This document shows, one piece after another, positions 42,101 to 50,284 of a DNA stretch of 64,000 bases. Location of the stretch: the NCBI RefSeq assembly GCF_001570625.1, contig NZ_BBQT01000013.1, positions 1 through 64,000 on the forward strand, given 5' to 3'. Origin of the DNA: Syntrophomonas wolfei subsp. methylbutyratica. Its GTDB lineage: Bacteria; Bacillota; Syntrophomonadia; Syntrophomonadales; Syntrophomonadaceae. The translations under genes were made by a program, and so were the position numbers. Numbering within the stretch: position 1 is the stretch's first letter; each line of letters starts with the position of its first letter. The notes beneath the pieces are model-generated. The model saw only the letters and a list, made by a program, of their open reading frames with translations. It did not search any database and was not told the origin of the DNA.

Positions 42101-42541
42101 GTGTTTGGCAAAAGCATCAATAATAAATTAAAAGATAATGATTACCGGTTAACCGGACAGAGGACGGCTATTTTGGAAGTAATGATGGACAATCAGGGCC
42201 GGCACCTCAGCGCGGAAGAAGTACTGGTTCAGGCCCGGGAAAAGCAACCCAACATTGGTATTGCCACCGTATACCGGACTCTGGAGAAGCTAGCCGCTAT
42301 CGACATACTCTACAAGAGCATGTTCAATGATGATAAATATCGTTATGAGATTAAAGATGACCATAGCGAACACCATCACCACCATATTGTTTGTTTGGCT
42401 TGCGGCAAGATTGCCGAGTTGGAGGATGACCTCTTATGTTCGCTGGAAGGGCAACTGGAAACACAGGGTTTTGAGGTAGTGGACCACGAATTAAAATTCT
42501 TTGTTTACTGTCCGGTCTGCAGGGAAAAAAAGAACAAATAG
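42101..42541 (+). CDS. fur: Fur-family metalloregulator
   Basis: A 146-residue repressor. The winged-helix domain has NDYRLTGQRTAILEVMM and IGIATVYRTLEKLA, the DNA-recognition helix. The metal domain has DDHSEHHHHHIVCLACGKI and the second zinc pair in YCPVCREKK. Cysteine pairs CLAC and CPVC hold the structural zinc. The HHHHH run is the iron or sensing region and fits Fur better than PerR, but this is not certain. GTG start at 42101 behind AGGAGTGAGG. A perfect Fur box covers its promoter, and ferrous iron transport genes follow. Confidence 0.93.
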   Translation: MFGKSINNKLKDNDYRLTGQRTAILEVMMDNQGRHLSAEEVLVQAREKQPNIGIATVYRTLEKLAAIDILYKSMFNDDKYRYEIKDDHSEHHHHHIVCLACGKIAELEDDLLCSLEGQLETQGFEVVDHELKFFVYCPVCREKKNK

Positions 42542-42584
42542 CAAGAAGGTATTAAGGGGAGGATTCTCTAACGCTAAGAAATAA

Positions 42585-42645
42585 TAACTCACTTTTCTTA
42601 ATAACCACCCATAGCCGGGGGAGCACAACACGATGAAAACAGGAG
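42585..42645. repeat. Repeat family E palindrome, copy 3
   Basis: ACTCACTTTTCTTAATAACC leads into CATAGCCGGGGGAGCACAAC and ACGATGAAAAC, the family E unit. It lies between fur and feoB. Confidence 0.6.
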
Positions 42646-42773
42646 GAGTTCTTTTTTTGTATTGATGGGATATCAATATAGGTTAACGCCCCTATTTTTT
42701 CATTAATCTGTATCCACTGTGCATGAGCACTAAGAAAGATTATCAATATCACTGCCAGGGGGGGTTGATAGAA

Positions 42774-44579
42774 ATGGCTATAGTGATAATTGGCAATCCC
42801 AATGTGGGCAAGAGTGCGGTTCTTAACCGTTTAAGCGGTAGCAATATACTGGTTTCCAATTATCCCGGAACCTCTACCGAAATATCCGCCAATCCGGTCA
42901 AGATTGGGAAAAAAGAGATAACAATATTTGATACTCCAGGCATTTATTCTATTTTTTCCGAAGGAGAAGAGCAAAAAGCCATCCGTGATTTATTCGAGCG
43001 GGAAGAAATTGACCTTATCCTGAATATTGTTGATGCCAGCAACCTGGAGAGAAATCTGGTACTAAGCTATGAGTTGATGGATTTGGCTCTCCCGGTTTTG
43101 ATGTTGCTTAACCAGATTGACCGGGCCCGTGCGCTGGGAATCAGGATAAACGAAAAACTTTTGAGCGAACTATTAAAAATACCGGTGATTCCTTTTTCCG
43201 CTACCACTGGCGAGGGCTTGCAAGAGGTATGGGAAATCATGGAGAGCTCCTCCCCGGAAAAGAAAGATAAAGCTATAAAAGAAGAAGGTCAGAGAAATAA
43301 AGAAAACTTGAGCCGAGGAAAAAAACCGCTCCAGGAATGCTCTCTTAACGAGCTAAGAATGGGGCAGTGCAACGGGCATTGCGCTCTCTGTTCCATTCCC
43401 GCTGATACCTGTATGAGTTATGCTGATTGGAGACGGGTGGAAAAGGCACGAACTACAGCTGATATGGTTAGCAGCAGCCTGGGAGAGAGACAAAGGATTC
43501 TGCTGGAAAAAACGCAGGCATTTTTCGATAGTTCTCTATTAGGCACTCCCGTTCTTTTATTGCTGGCCTATCTGGCTTTTGTGCTTCTATTAAAATTTGT
43601 AGCTATAAGCGAAGGCCCCATTACGGCATTATTGGAACCTTTAAACCAGACAATTGAAAGCTTTTTGAGCAATATCCTGCCTCCAGGAATGTTAAATACG
43701 ATTTTATCTAAAGCTGTTCCTGAAGGTTTAATTATCCCCTTTTCCATAATAATGCCGGCCATGTTGATGGTTGCTTGTATTATGTCCCTGTTGGAAGATA
43801 GCGGATTATTACCCCGTTACTCGGTAGCTCTGGAAAGAGCAGGAAGCTTTTTTGGCATTTCCGGTGAGGCTATAATCCCGTTATCATTAGGGTTTGGCTG
43901 CCGGACCCCGGCCATTATGGCCAGCAGGATAATGCCTACCGCTTCCCAGCGCTTTATTGTAATAACCCTTTTGAGTATAGTAGTGCCCTGTGCCGCTACT
44001 CTGGGGATATTAGCTTCAGTAATTGCTGCCTTTCAGGCCTCATTGCCGGTAATAGCAGGAACAATGTTTGCGGTTTTGATGCTGATGGGATTTATCCTGA
44101 GCCGTCTGATGCCGCGTGAGGACGCTTTTATCTATGAACTTCCTCCTCTGCGGTTTCCCTTGTGGAGCAATGTGGGGAAAAAGGTAAAAATGCGTTTCTC
44201 CGGCTTTTTTACCGAAGTGCTGCCCCTGCTCTTGATTATGAGTATTGCGGTACGAGCCTTGCTGGAATCTGGTTTTTTGGAAATTTTCCGTACTATGGAG
44301 GCTTTTACTCGTTTCCTCTTCGGTATCCCGGCAGAGGCTTTCATAGCGGTTCTGGTAACAATTTTCCAGCGTTACCTGGCCCCTCTGGTCCTGCTTAACC
44401 TGGATCTTACGCCGAGGGAGGCTACCATTGCCATCAGCATGATTGCCCTTTCCCTGCCTTGCCTGCCGGCTATGGTTATGACCGTACGGGAGATAGGCTG
44501 GAGTGGGCTGACAAAAATACTGGGTTTAGGATTTTTAACCTCCTGTTCCGTTGGAATTATGCTCAATTTGATACTGTAA
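42774..44579 (+). CDS. feoB: Ferrous iron transporter FeoB
   Basis: A 601-residue inner-membrane Fe2+ transporter with a cytoplasmic G domain. GTPase motifs are GNPNVGKS (residues 7-14), NYPGTST (G2), DTPG (G3), NQID (G4) and SATTGEG (G5). A linker with six cysteines follows (near residues 188-220: CSLNE, CNGHCALC, DTCMS). The membrane part has the FeoB core LLEDSGLLPR and LGFGCRTPAIMASRIM, plus a second gate motif. It is shorter than Escherichia coli FeoB (773), as usual for this group. ATG 42774 follows a GGGGGG run; the open frame extends 17 codons further. Probably under Fur control through read-through from the upstream promoter, or its own. Confidence 0.93.
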   Translation: MAIVIIGNPNVGKSAVLNRLSGSNILVSNYPGTSTEISANPVKIGKKEITIFDTPGIYSIFSEGEEQKAIRDLFEREEIDLILNIVDASNLERNLVLSYELMDLALPVLMLLNQIDRARALGIRINEKLLSELLKIPVIPFSATTGEGLQEVWEIMESSSPEKKDKAIKEEGQRNKENLSRGKKPLQECSLNELRMGQCNGHCALCSIPADTCMSYADWRRVEKARTTADMVSSSLGERQRILLEKTQAFFDSSLLGTPVLLLLAYLAFVLLLKFVAISEGPITALLEPLNQTIESFLSNILPPGMLNTILSKAVPEGLIIPFSIIMPAMLMVACIMSLLEDSGLLPRYSVALERAGSFFGISGEAIIPLSLGFGCRTPAIMASRIMPTASQRFIVITLLSIVVPCAATLGILASVIAAFQASLPVIAGTMFAVLMLMGFILSRLMPREDAFIYELPPLRFPLWSNVGKKVKMRFSGFFTEVLPLLLIMSIAVRALLESGFLEIFRTMEAFTRFLFGIPAEAFIAVLVTIFQRYLAPLVLLNLDLTPREATIAISMIALSLPCLPAMVMTVREIGWSGLTKILGLGFLTSCSVGIMLNLIL

Positions 44580-44656
44580 TTGAACGCTAAAAGGAACCGT
44601 AGTTATGAGCAAATGGCCACCACATCTCTGACATAATGACTTATTTGAATGAATAA

Positions 44657-44902
44657 ATGGAAGAAGTGACAGCCATGACTATTAATGATATGAAACCGGG
44701 ACAGAGTGCCCGAATACTTAAGTTGAATCGAGGCCTGCAAGCGGGGCGAAGGCTTTTCGAAATGGGACTGGTACCCGGAGCCAGGGTCAAGCTGGTATCC
44801 AGGCACCCCTTCAAAGGACCGGTGCTTTTACAGATAGCGAACACGCAGATAGCATTGGGCAGGAAAATGGCTAATTCAGTTGAGATTGAGATTCAAGAAT
44901 AA
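44657..44902 (+). CDS. feoA: FeoA domain protein
   Basis: An 81-residue SH3-like FeoA protein, an accessory factor for FeoB. It matches along its length: DMKPGQSARILKL, the LFEMGLVPGARVKLVSRHPF core, then GPVLLQIANTQIALGRKMA. It follows feoB, the reverse of the usual feoA-feoB order. The start is uncertain: ATG 44657 gives 81 residues, ATG 44675 gives 75, and neither has a strong ribosome site. A terminator closes the unit at 44955. Confidence 0.92.
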   Translation: MEEVTAMTINDMKPGQSARILKLNRGLQAGRRLFEMGLVPGARVKLVSRHPFKGPVLLQIANTQIALGRKMANSVEIEIQE

Positions 44903-44920
44903 GAAAATTTCCTCCACAAC

Positions 44921-44956
44921 TTTTAAAAGGAGATTTTAAAAGGAGATTTTAAAAGG
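44921..44956 (+). repeat. Three tandem 13-bp units
   Basis: TTTTAAAAGGAGA occurs twice and is followed by TTTTAAAAGG. Each unit contains AAAAGGAG, a ribosome-site-like core, but no start codon follows in range of a gene. Confidence 0.85.
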
Positions 44957-44982
44957 ATGTTCCTAAGAACATCCGCTTTTTT
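44955..44982 (+). terminator. Terminator after feoA
   Basis: GGATGTTC and GAACATCC make a perfect 8-bp stem with a CTAA loop, followed by GCTTTTTTG. Confidence 0.9.
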
Positions 44983-45104
44983 GTGAGTACTTAAGACAAT
45001 TTTGTTTGGATAAATTATAATATGGTATTATAACAAATAATAATGTTATTATTATCCGAGTATTTAGGAAACTAATCGGAATATTGAACTAGAAGGAGAC
45101 GAGG

Positions 45105-45998
45105 ATGCTCAAAATCTTCAAGAAAAAAAAAGAGGAATCAAAACCTAAAAAGGAAGAAGGAGCAGTAACGGAGACGCCAACGGCAACAGCAACTACGGAG
45201 GATAACAGCGATGCCGGGCCTTCCGCACAGATAGGGCAGCGCAATGACATTAAACGGGTAATAGCCGTTATAAGCGGTAAAGGCGGAGTGGGAAAGTCCA
45301 CTGTCAGCAGTTTGCTGGCCTCTGCTTTATTGGCCCATGGTTATAAGGTTGGGCTCTTGGATGCAGATATTACCGGTCCCAGTATTCCGCGGGTATTCGG
45401 TGTTAGTGGAGGCTCGATGGGGAAGAATGATTATGGTATAATTCCTCGCCGCAGCCGGAAAGGCCTTAAAATAATGTCATTAAATCTTTTCCTGGCCGAT
45501 GAGGAACTACCGGTTATCTGGCGGGGGCCCAGAATCGGCGGGGCGGTCAAAGAGTTCTACAGCCAGGTGGACTGGGGAACATTGGATTTTCTAATATTGG
45601 ACATGCCTCCGGGTACCGGGGATATAGCTATAACCGTTCTGCAGAGTATAGAACTGGATGCCGCAGTGGTGGTCAGCACCCCCCAGGATTTGGCTTTTAC
45701 TATAGTCAGGAAAGCTTGGCACATGCTGAATAAACATGAGGTTCCCATACTGGGTGTGGTGGAAAACCTGACTTCAGGCGTTTGCCCCCATTGCCAACAT
45801 GAGGTGGAGCTTTTCAGCGGGGGCGGGATAAGGCAATGGTGTGAAGAGAAACAGGTAAATTATCTGGGCTCTATTCCCTGGGATGCAGCTCTGTCTTATT
45901 GCGCGGACCGAGGGCAGATTGACAACTATTACCCGGAGGCAGTGGGCCAGATGGTTGAAGCATTTTTAGCCGCTCTGCCGGCCATTGAAGATAATTAA
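45105..45998 (+). CDS. Mrp/NBP35-family P-loop ATPase
   Basis: A 297-residue Fe-S carrier or assembly ATPase of the ApbC/Mrp family. After a charged, low-complexity N-terminal tail of about 45 residues (many Lys and Glu, then Thr and Ala), it has the deviant Walker A SGKGGVGKST, LLDADITGPSIPRVFG, DMPPGTGD and the C-terminal CPHCQHEVELFSGGG with the CxxC cluster ligand. Such proteins dimerise around a bridging [4Fe-4S] cluster and pass it to apoproteins. Its place between feoBA and the sufCB pair supports an Fe-S role. ATG 45105 follows AAGGAGACGAGG. Confidence 0.92.
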   Translation: MLKIFKKKKEESKPKKEEGAVTETPTATATTEDNSDAGPSAQIGQRNDIKRVIAVISGKGGVGKSTVSSLLASALLAHGYKVGLLDADITGPSIPRVFGVSGGSMGKNDYGIIPRRSRKGLKIMSLNLFLADEELPVIWRGPRIGGAVKEFYSQVDWGTLDFLILDMPPGTGDIAITVLQSIELDAAVVVSTPQDLAFTIVRKAWHMLNKHEVPILGVVENLTSGVCPHCQHEVELFSGGGIRQWCEEKQVNYLGSIPWDAALSYCADRGQIDNYYPEAVGQMVEAFLAALPAIEDN

Positions 45999-46009
45999 TA
46001 ATAGACCCG

Positions 46010-46034
46010 CGAGCGGTATATTTATACAAGCATC
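46010..46034 (+). repeat. Repeat family A remnant
   Basis: GCGAGCGGTATATTTATACAAGC only, the inner right block of family A, 31 bases before the sufC-like start. The AT-rich core could serve as a -10 region, but this is not proven. Confidence 0.6.
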
Positions 46035-46064
46035 TAACGAGATTTATTTAAGGAGGTTATGGCG

Positions 46065-46811
46065 ATGCTGAAATTAGAGAATATAAGCCTCGCAGTCAAC
46101 GGACAGAATGGCGCCAACAAAGAAATAATCCGGGGAATAGACCTGGAATTCCACCCCAATCGCCTTTATGCCATTACCGGTCCCAATGGCGGAGGAAAAA
46201 CCTCTATTGCCAAAATAATTATGGGCATTTATAAGCAAAGCGGCGGGAATATTTATCTTGATGGGGAAAACATCAATGATTTAAGCGTCAGCGAGCGCGC
46301 TCGCAAAGGCATCGCCTATGCCTTTCAACAGCCCCCTCGTTTTAAGGGACTGACCGTAAGCGACCTGATGCAAATAGCCCGCCCCGGCTTGGATGGCATG
46401 AACCTCAGAACCAGTCTGCGTGATGTAGGCCTTTGTCCCGAAGATTATCTTGACCGGGATATCGGCCCGGGCTTGAGCGGGGGAGAAATCAAACGGATTG
46501 AAATCGCTCAGTTGCTGGCAAGAGATGCCAAAATCAGCATTTTTGATGAACCGGAAGCCGGAGTTGACCTGTGGACCATACAAAAACTTATTGCCATAAT
46601 AATGAGCAAATTCCGGAGTAAGCAAGGCGAAACTGCCGTAATTATCACCCATAATGAAAATGTCCTGCATATCGTTGACGAAATAATAATGGTAGAAGAA
46701 GGCCAAATCAAGGATAGGGGAACCCCGGATGAGATCTGGCCCTTAATTCGTCATGAAGTTGAATGCAAAATGAAAGAGCAGTGCAGAGGAGAAATGGTAT
46801 ATGAAATTTGA
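46065..46811 (+). CDS. sufC: SufC-like ABC ATPase (minimal SUF/SMS system)
   Basis: A 248-residue ABC ATPase. Walker A is GPNGGGKTSI, the Q-loop AFQQPPRF, the signature LSGGEIKRIEIAQLL, Walker B ISIFDEPEAGVD and the switch histidine in ITHNENVL. The DEPEAGVDLW segment is typical of SufC. Together with the next gene it forms the two-gene SufBC-like unit now viewed as an ancestral, minimal Fe-S scaffold system in anaerobes. ATG 46065 is chosen with AGGAGG eight bases upstream; ATG 46059 is too close. It overlaps the next gene by 11 bases. Confidence 0.92.
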   Translation: MLKLENISLAVNGQNGANKEIIRGIDLEFHPNRLYAITGPNGGGKTSIAKIIMGIYKQSGGNIYLDGENINDLSVSERARKGIAYAFQQPPRFKGLTVSDLMQIARPGLDGMNLRTSLRDVGLCPEDYLDRDIGPGLSGGEIKRIEIAQLLARDAKISIFDEPEAGVDLWTIQKLIAIIMSKFRSKQGETAVIITHNENVLHIVDEIIMVEEGQIKDRGTPDEIWPLIRHEVECKMKEQCRGEMVYEI

Positions 46812-47724
46812 GCAGTTGGATATGGATTTATTGCAGGCAGTAGCGGATATTAAAGGCATTCCCAGCGGAGCGGTAAACATCAGGCGCAATGGAGAAGCCG
46901 TTTTCCGGCATTCTTCTCCCAACATAATTATCGCCACCAATCCGGAAAACAAGGGCCTAATAGTTGAGGTAAAAGCCGGAACCAAAGGGGAGACCGTTCA
47001 TGTTCCGGTAATACTTACCGATTCCGGCTTCCACGATCGGGTTTACAACACTTTTAAAATTGCTGAGGACGCTGAGGTTACCATTATTGCCGGTTGCGGG
47101 ATTCACAATGATAGCCATAGCGATTCCAGCCATAACGGTATCCATGAGATAATCGTGGGACCGCGGGCTCATGTAAAATACCTGGAAAAACACTATGGAG
47201 AGGGCAGGGGGGAAGGAAAAAGGATTTTGAATCCCACCACCGTTGTGCGGGTGGAAAATGGCGGAAGTATAGAGATGGAAATGCTGCAAATAAAAGGCGT
47301 GGATGATACCATCCGTACCACCACTGCTTATGTGCAGGAAAAGGGAAATCTAAAAGTGGTAGAAAGACTATTAACTCATGGCCGGCAAAAAGCCGAATCA
47401 GATATCCGGGTTGAAATTGAAGGCCAAGGGGCAGCCGCCCAGATTCTATCCCGCTCGGTGGCCCAGGACGATTCTTACCAGCTCTTTAAGGCCGCGCTGG
47501 TTGGTAAAAACGAGTGTACCGGTCATGTAGAATGTGATGCCATCCTTATGGATAAAGCCCGGATCAAATCCATACCCCAGCTGGAAGCCGAAGATGCCAA
47601 CGCGGTACTTACCCACGAGGCAGCCATCGGTAAAATAGCCGGTGAGCAGTTGATAAAGCTTATGTCGTTGGGTTTGAGCGAGCAAGAAGCTATTGATACA
47701 ATATTAGAAGGATTTCTCCGTTGA
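46801..47724 (+). CDS. sufB: SufB/SufD-like scaffold protein
   Basis: A 307-residue protein of the SufB/SufD family, shorter than SufB of complete SUF operons (about 470) because the N-terminal helical domain is lacking. The beta-helix core shows EVTIIAGCGIHND, HVKYLEKHYGEG, and ECTGHVECDAILMDKARIKS followed by IPQLEAEDANAVLTHEAAIG, and a C-terminal helix LGLSEQEAIDTILEGFL. It would hold the nascent cluster together with the SufC-like ATPase. No SufS, SufU or SufE lies in the window. ATG 46801 is inside the end of sufC. Confidence 0.92.
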   Translation: MKFEQLDMDLLQAVADIKGIPSGAVNIRRNGEAVFRHSSPNIIIATNPENKGLIVEVKAGTKGETVHVPVILTDSGFHDRVYNTFKIAEDAEVTIIAGCGIHNDSHSDSSHNGIHEIIVGPRAHVKYLEKHYGEGRGEGKRILNPTTVVRVENGGSIEMEMLQIKGVDDTIRTTTAYVQEKGNLKVVERLLTHGRQKAESDIRVEIEGQGAAAQILSRSVAQDDSYQLFKAALVGKNECTGHVECDAILMDKARIKSIPQLEAEDANAVLTHEAAIGKIAGEQLIKLMSLGLSEQEAIDTILEGFLR

Positions 47725-47792
47725 TAATCTCCCGTGTACAAGACAGGAGTTTGAAGCCTGTTTGACAAATATTATAGAATGGTGTGATTAGA

Positions 47793-48680
47793 ATGAACCT
47801 GAATCTATTTAAGACCTATGTGCGCGTAGTGGAGACCAAAAATTTGTCAAAAACCGCTGAAGAATTCGGGCTTTCGCAACCTGCAGTGACCAAGCAGATT
47901 CAATCGCTGGAAGATTATTATGGAGTTCTTCTTCTGGAAAGAGCCGGACGGCGCTTGAAACCGACTGAAGCAGGCGAAACCCTCTATCAATACGCGCGGG
48001 AAATAATAAAACTCCTGGAAAAAACAGATAATATCATGGAGACCGTAGTGGAAAGCAAAAAAGGCAATCTTTATTTAGGAGCCAGTACCATTCCCGGGCA
48101 ATATATATTGCCGGATTATATCAAGAGGTTCTCCGACAGCTTCCCTTATATAAACATCACTCTCGACATTGGCGATACGGAAAAAATATTTAAAAAAGTG
48201 GCTGAACGGGAACTGGATATAGGATTAGTCGGTGGTTGGCTATCCAACCGCAAGGTGGAAGGCTTTCAGTGGCTGCAGGATGAACTTCTCCTCGTTGTAC
48301 CGGAGAATCATCACTTGATGGGGCGAGATGAAGTGAGCATAGAAGAATTACTGCATGAGAAATGGATATTCCGGGAAAAGGGTTCAGGTACCCGCAAAGC
48401 TACTGAAGAATTGCTCAACAACCACGGCATAAAAAAAGAAGATTTACATGTTGGTATGGAAGCAGGAAGTACCGAAGCCGTATTGGCTTCAGTAGAGTCA
48501 GGCATGGGTATTTCTATTGTCTCCAACTGGGCCATTAAGAAGACAGACCCGCACCGCCGAATTCGCAGCTTAAAGATAGATGACCCCGGAGCTACCCGTT
48601 TCTTTTACATAATTTACCCCCGCCAAAAATCCCGCCGTAAAGCGGTGGAAAGTTTTCTTGATTTCATCAAGGAAGAATAA
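47793..48680 (+). CDS. LysR-family transcriptional regulator
   Basis: A 295-residue LysR regulator. The N-terminal winged helix has LNLFKTYVRVVETKNLSKTA followed by FGLSQPAVTKQIQSLEDYYG; the effector domain (residues 90-295) has YLGASTIPGQYILPDYI and GSTEAVLASVESGMGISIVS, closest in feel to CysL/CbbR-type members that respond to sulfur or carbon status. It follows the sufCB pair by about 70 bases in the same direction and might regulate sulfur supply; this is inference. The ATG at 47793 lacks a good ribosome site; a GTG at 47784 is possible. Confidence 0.9.
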   Translation: MNLNLFKTYVRVVETKNLSKTAEEFGLSQPAVTKQIQSLEDYYGVLLLERAGRRLKPTEAGETLYQYAREIIKLLEKTDNIMETVVESKKGNLYLGASTIPGQYILPDYIKRFSDSFPYINITLDIGDTEKIFKKVAERELDIGLVGGWLSNRKVEGFQWLQDELLLVVPENHHLMGRDEVSIEELLHEKWIFREKGSGTRKATEELLNNHGIKKEDLHVGMEAGSTEAVLASVESGMGISIVSNWAIKKTDPHRRIRSLKIDDPGATRFFYIIYPRQKSRRKAVESFLDFIKEE

Positions 48681-48687
48681 AGGCAAG

Positions 48688-48756
48688 GGACACAAGGGGA
48701 CGTTTATTTTGTGCTCCCTGGAGCAGAAAAGAACAGTCCCCTTTTTCTTTGTTTGA
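48688..48756 (+). terminator. Family C hairpin terminator after the LysR gene
   Basis: AAGGGGACGTTTATTTTGTG and GAAAAGAACAGTCCCCTT pair imperfectly around GCTCC/GGAGC, and TTTTCTTTG follows. A terminator built from the family C repeat. Confidence 0.75.
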
Positions 48757-48774
48757 CTCTGCTGCAAAAACCAT
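48755..48774 (+). repeat. Repeat family A left-end remnant
   Basis: TGACTCTGCTGCAAAAACC matches the family A left end. Nothing else of the element remains; the -35 of the next promoter starts two bases later. Confidence 0.65.
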
Positions 48775-48775
48775 G

Positions 48776-48803
48776 TTTACTTTTTCAACGATTTATATAT
48801 AAT
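48776..48803 (+). promoter_or_regulatory. Promoter of the polyamine operon
   Basis: TTTACT (48776) and TATAAT (48798) are 16 bases apart, 37 bases before the GTG start. Confidence 0.75.
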
Positions 48804-48839
48804 GAATCTGTTGCCCAAATAAGACTGGAGGTGTTCATT

Positions 48840-49298
48840 GTGCTACCATTACCAAAAAAATATTTTCTAACCGCTGCCTCCTGTGAAGGAGAAACCGAAC
48901 TTACTGCTTTTGATAGAGCACTATTAGAAGCCGGAGTGGGTAATACTAACCTGCTAAGAGTTAGCAGCATTCTTCCTCCGGGCTGTGAATATGAACCTGG
49001 CCTTATCATACCACCTGGTTCATTACTGCCCATTGCCTATGGAACCATTACCAGCTGCGAGCCCGGAGCCCGAATTGCTGCCGCGGTTGCAGTAGGAATA
49101 AAAAAAGACAGCTTTGGAGTAATAATGGAATATGAAGGATATTGCGGTAAGGCCGAAGCTGAAGAAATGGTTGTAAAAATGTGCCAGGAAGCCTTTCGAG
49201 TAAGAGGCCTGGAACTGGATGAAATAAAAATCGCCGCTACTGAACACCTGATAGAGAAAATCGGCTGCGCTTTCGCCGCAGTGCCATTATGGTATTAA
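48840..49298 (+). CDS. Pyruvoyl-dependent arginine decarboxylase
   Basis: A 152-residue proenzyme that decarboxylates arginine to agmatine. Self-cleavage at the serine pair in RVSSILPPG (Ser42-Ser43) would make the beta chain and a pyruvoyl group on the alpha chain. The N-terminal KKYFLTAASCEGETEL and the IMEYEGYCGKAEAEEM region with the acid residue also match the family. GTG at 48840 has GGAGGTG 8 bases upstream; the frame is open earlier, but only into the hairpin region. It heads a three-gene polyamine operon with speE and speB. Confidence 0.94.
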   Translation: MLPLPKKYFLTAASCEGETELTAFDRALLEAGVGNTNLLRVSSILPPGCEYEPGLIIPPGSLLPIAYGTITSCEPGARIAAAVAVGIKKDSFGVIMEYEGYCGKAEAEEMVVKMCQEAFRVRGLELDEIKIAATEHLIEKIGCAFAAVPLWY

Positions 49299-49319
49299 AA
49301 GAAGTGAGGAGGAGTTGGA

Positions 49320-50141
49320 TTGGATCTCTGGGTTACCGAATATCAAACCCCGTCTTTAGGATTTTCCTGCAAGGTTAGAGAAACTTTGCGTTATGAGAAA
49401 ACGGAATTTCAGGAGCTTTCCGTAGTGGAAACCGAGCAATTCGGTAAAATGCTGCTGTTGGACGGAATGGTTCAGACCACGGAACAGGATGAATTTGTTT
49501 ATCACGAAATGATTACCCTGGTAGCCCTTAACTCCCATCGCAATCCGGAGAAAGTCCTAATTATTGGAGGCGGTGATGGAGGAACTTTGCGCGAAGTTGT
49601 AAAGCACCCTGCTGTAAGCCAGGCTACTCTGGTGGAAATTGATGAACGGGTGGTAATTGCCTCCAAGGATTTCTTCCCGGATTTAGCCTGTGCCTTCAGC
49701 AAGCCTAAAGCAGAAGTTCTGATTGCTGACGGCATAGATTATGTAAAACAGCAGCATCAGAGCTTTGATTTAATTATTGTTGACTCTACCGAGCCGGTAG
49801 GCCCGGCAATTCAATTATTTTCCCGCGAATTTTACCAGAGCGTGTATGATGCCCTGAAAGATGATGGAATGCTCGTAGTTCAGAGCGAATCTCCATTTTA
49901 TAACCAGAATGTTATTAAAATGGCATTTGGCGGTATTAATCAGGTATTTCCCCTGACCAGGTTATACCTGGCTAATATCCCGACCTATCCCAGCGGCTTA
50001 TGGAGTTTTACGGTAGGTTCCAAATTATATGATCCCCAGCTGCCTTCTTGCTCCTACAGCCAGGGATGCAAGTACTACACGCCGGAGATTCACCAGGCGG
50101 CATTTCAGCTTCCGGCCTTTGTAAGCAGGATAATAGAATAG
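49320..50141 (+). CDS. speE: Spermidine synthase
   Basis: A 273-residue aminopropyltransferase joining putrescine and decarboxylated SAM to spermidine. Motifs: DGMVQTTEQDEFVYHEMI, LIIGGGDGGTLREVVKH, VEIDERVVIASKDFFPD and the catalytic IIVDSTEPVGPAIQLFSREF. The C-terminal SKLYDPQLP is usual. TTG 49320 follows AGGAGGAG. It comes 21 bases after the arginine decarboxylase. Decarboxylated SAM would come from speD at 58657. Confidence 0.96.
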   Translation: MDLWVTEYQTPSLGFSCKVRETLRYEKTEFQELSVVETEQFGKMLLLDGMVQTTEQDEFVYHEMITLVALNSHRNPEKVLIIGGGDGGTLREVVKHPAVSQATLVEIDERVVIASKDFFPDLACAFSKPKAEVLIADGIDYVKQQHQSFDLIIVDSTEPVGPAIQLFSREFYQSVYDALKDDGMLVVQSESPFYNQNVIKMAFGGINQVFPLTRLYLANIPTYPSGLWSFTVGSKLYDPQLPSCSYSQGCKYYTPEIHQAAFQLPAFVSRIIE

Positions 50142-50157
50142 CACTGAGGAACTGGGA

Positions 50158-50232
50158 TAAGGGGACAGGTCTCTTGTCCCAGTGAACTCCTCGCTTTTCA
50201 CGGCCAGGGGGTCACAACCACCGGTGAAAATA
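50158..50232. repeat. Family C and E repeats between speE and speB
   Basis: GGGATAAGGGGACAGGTCTC and TTGTCCCAG pair as a family C hairpin; CTTTTCACGGCCAGGGGGTC then ACAACCACCGGTGAAAA is a family E palindrome (copy 4). They may weaken read-through from speE to speB. Confidence 0.65.
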
Positions 50233-50284
50233 GGAGTATATCACCAGGCTCGTCCCCGTGATATATAGAAACGGAGGTATAGCC

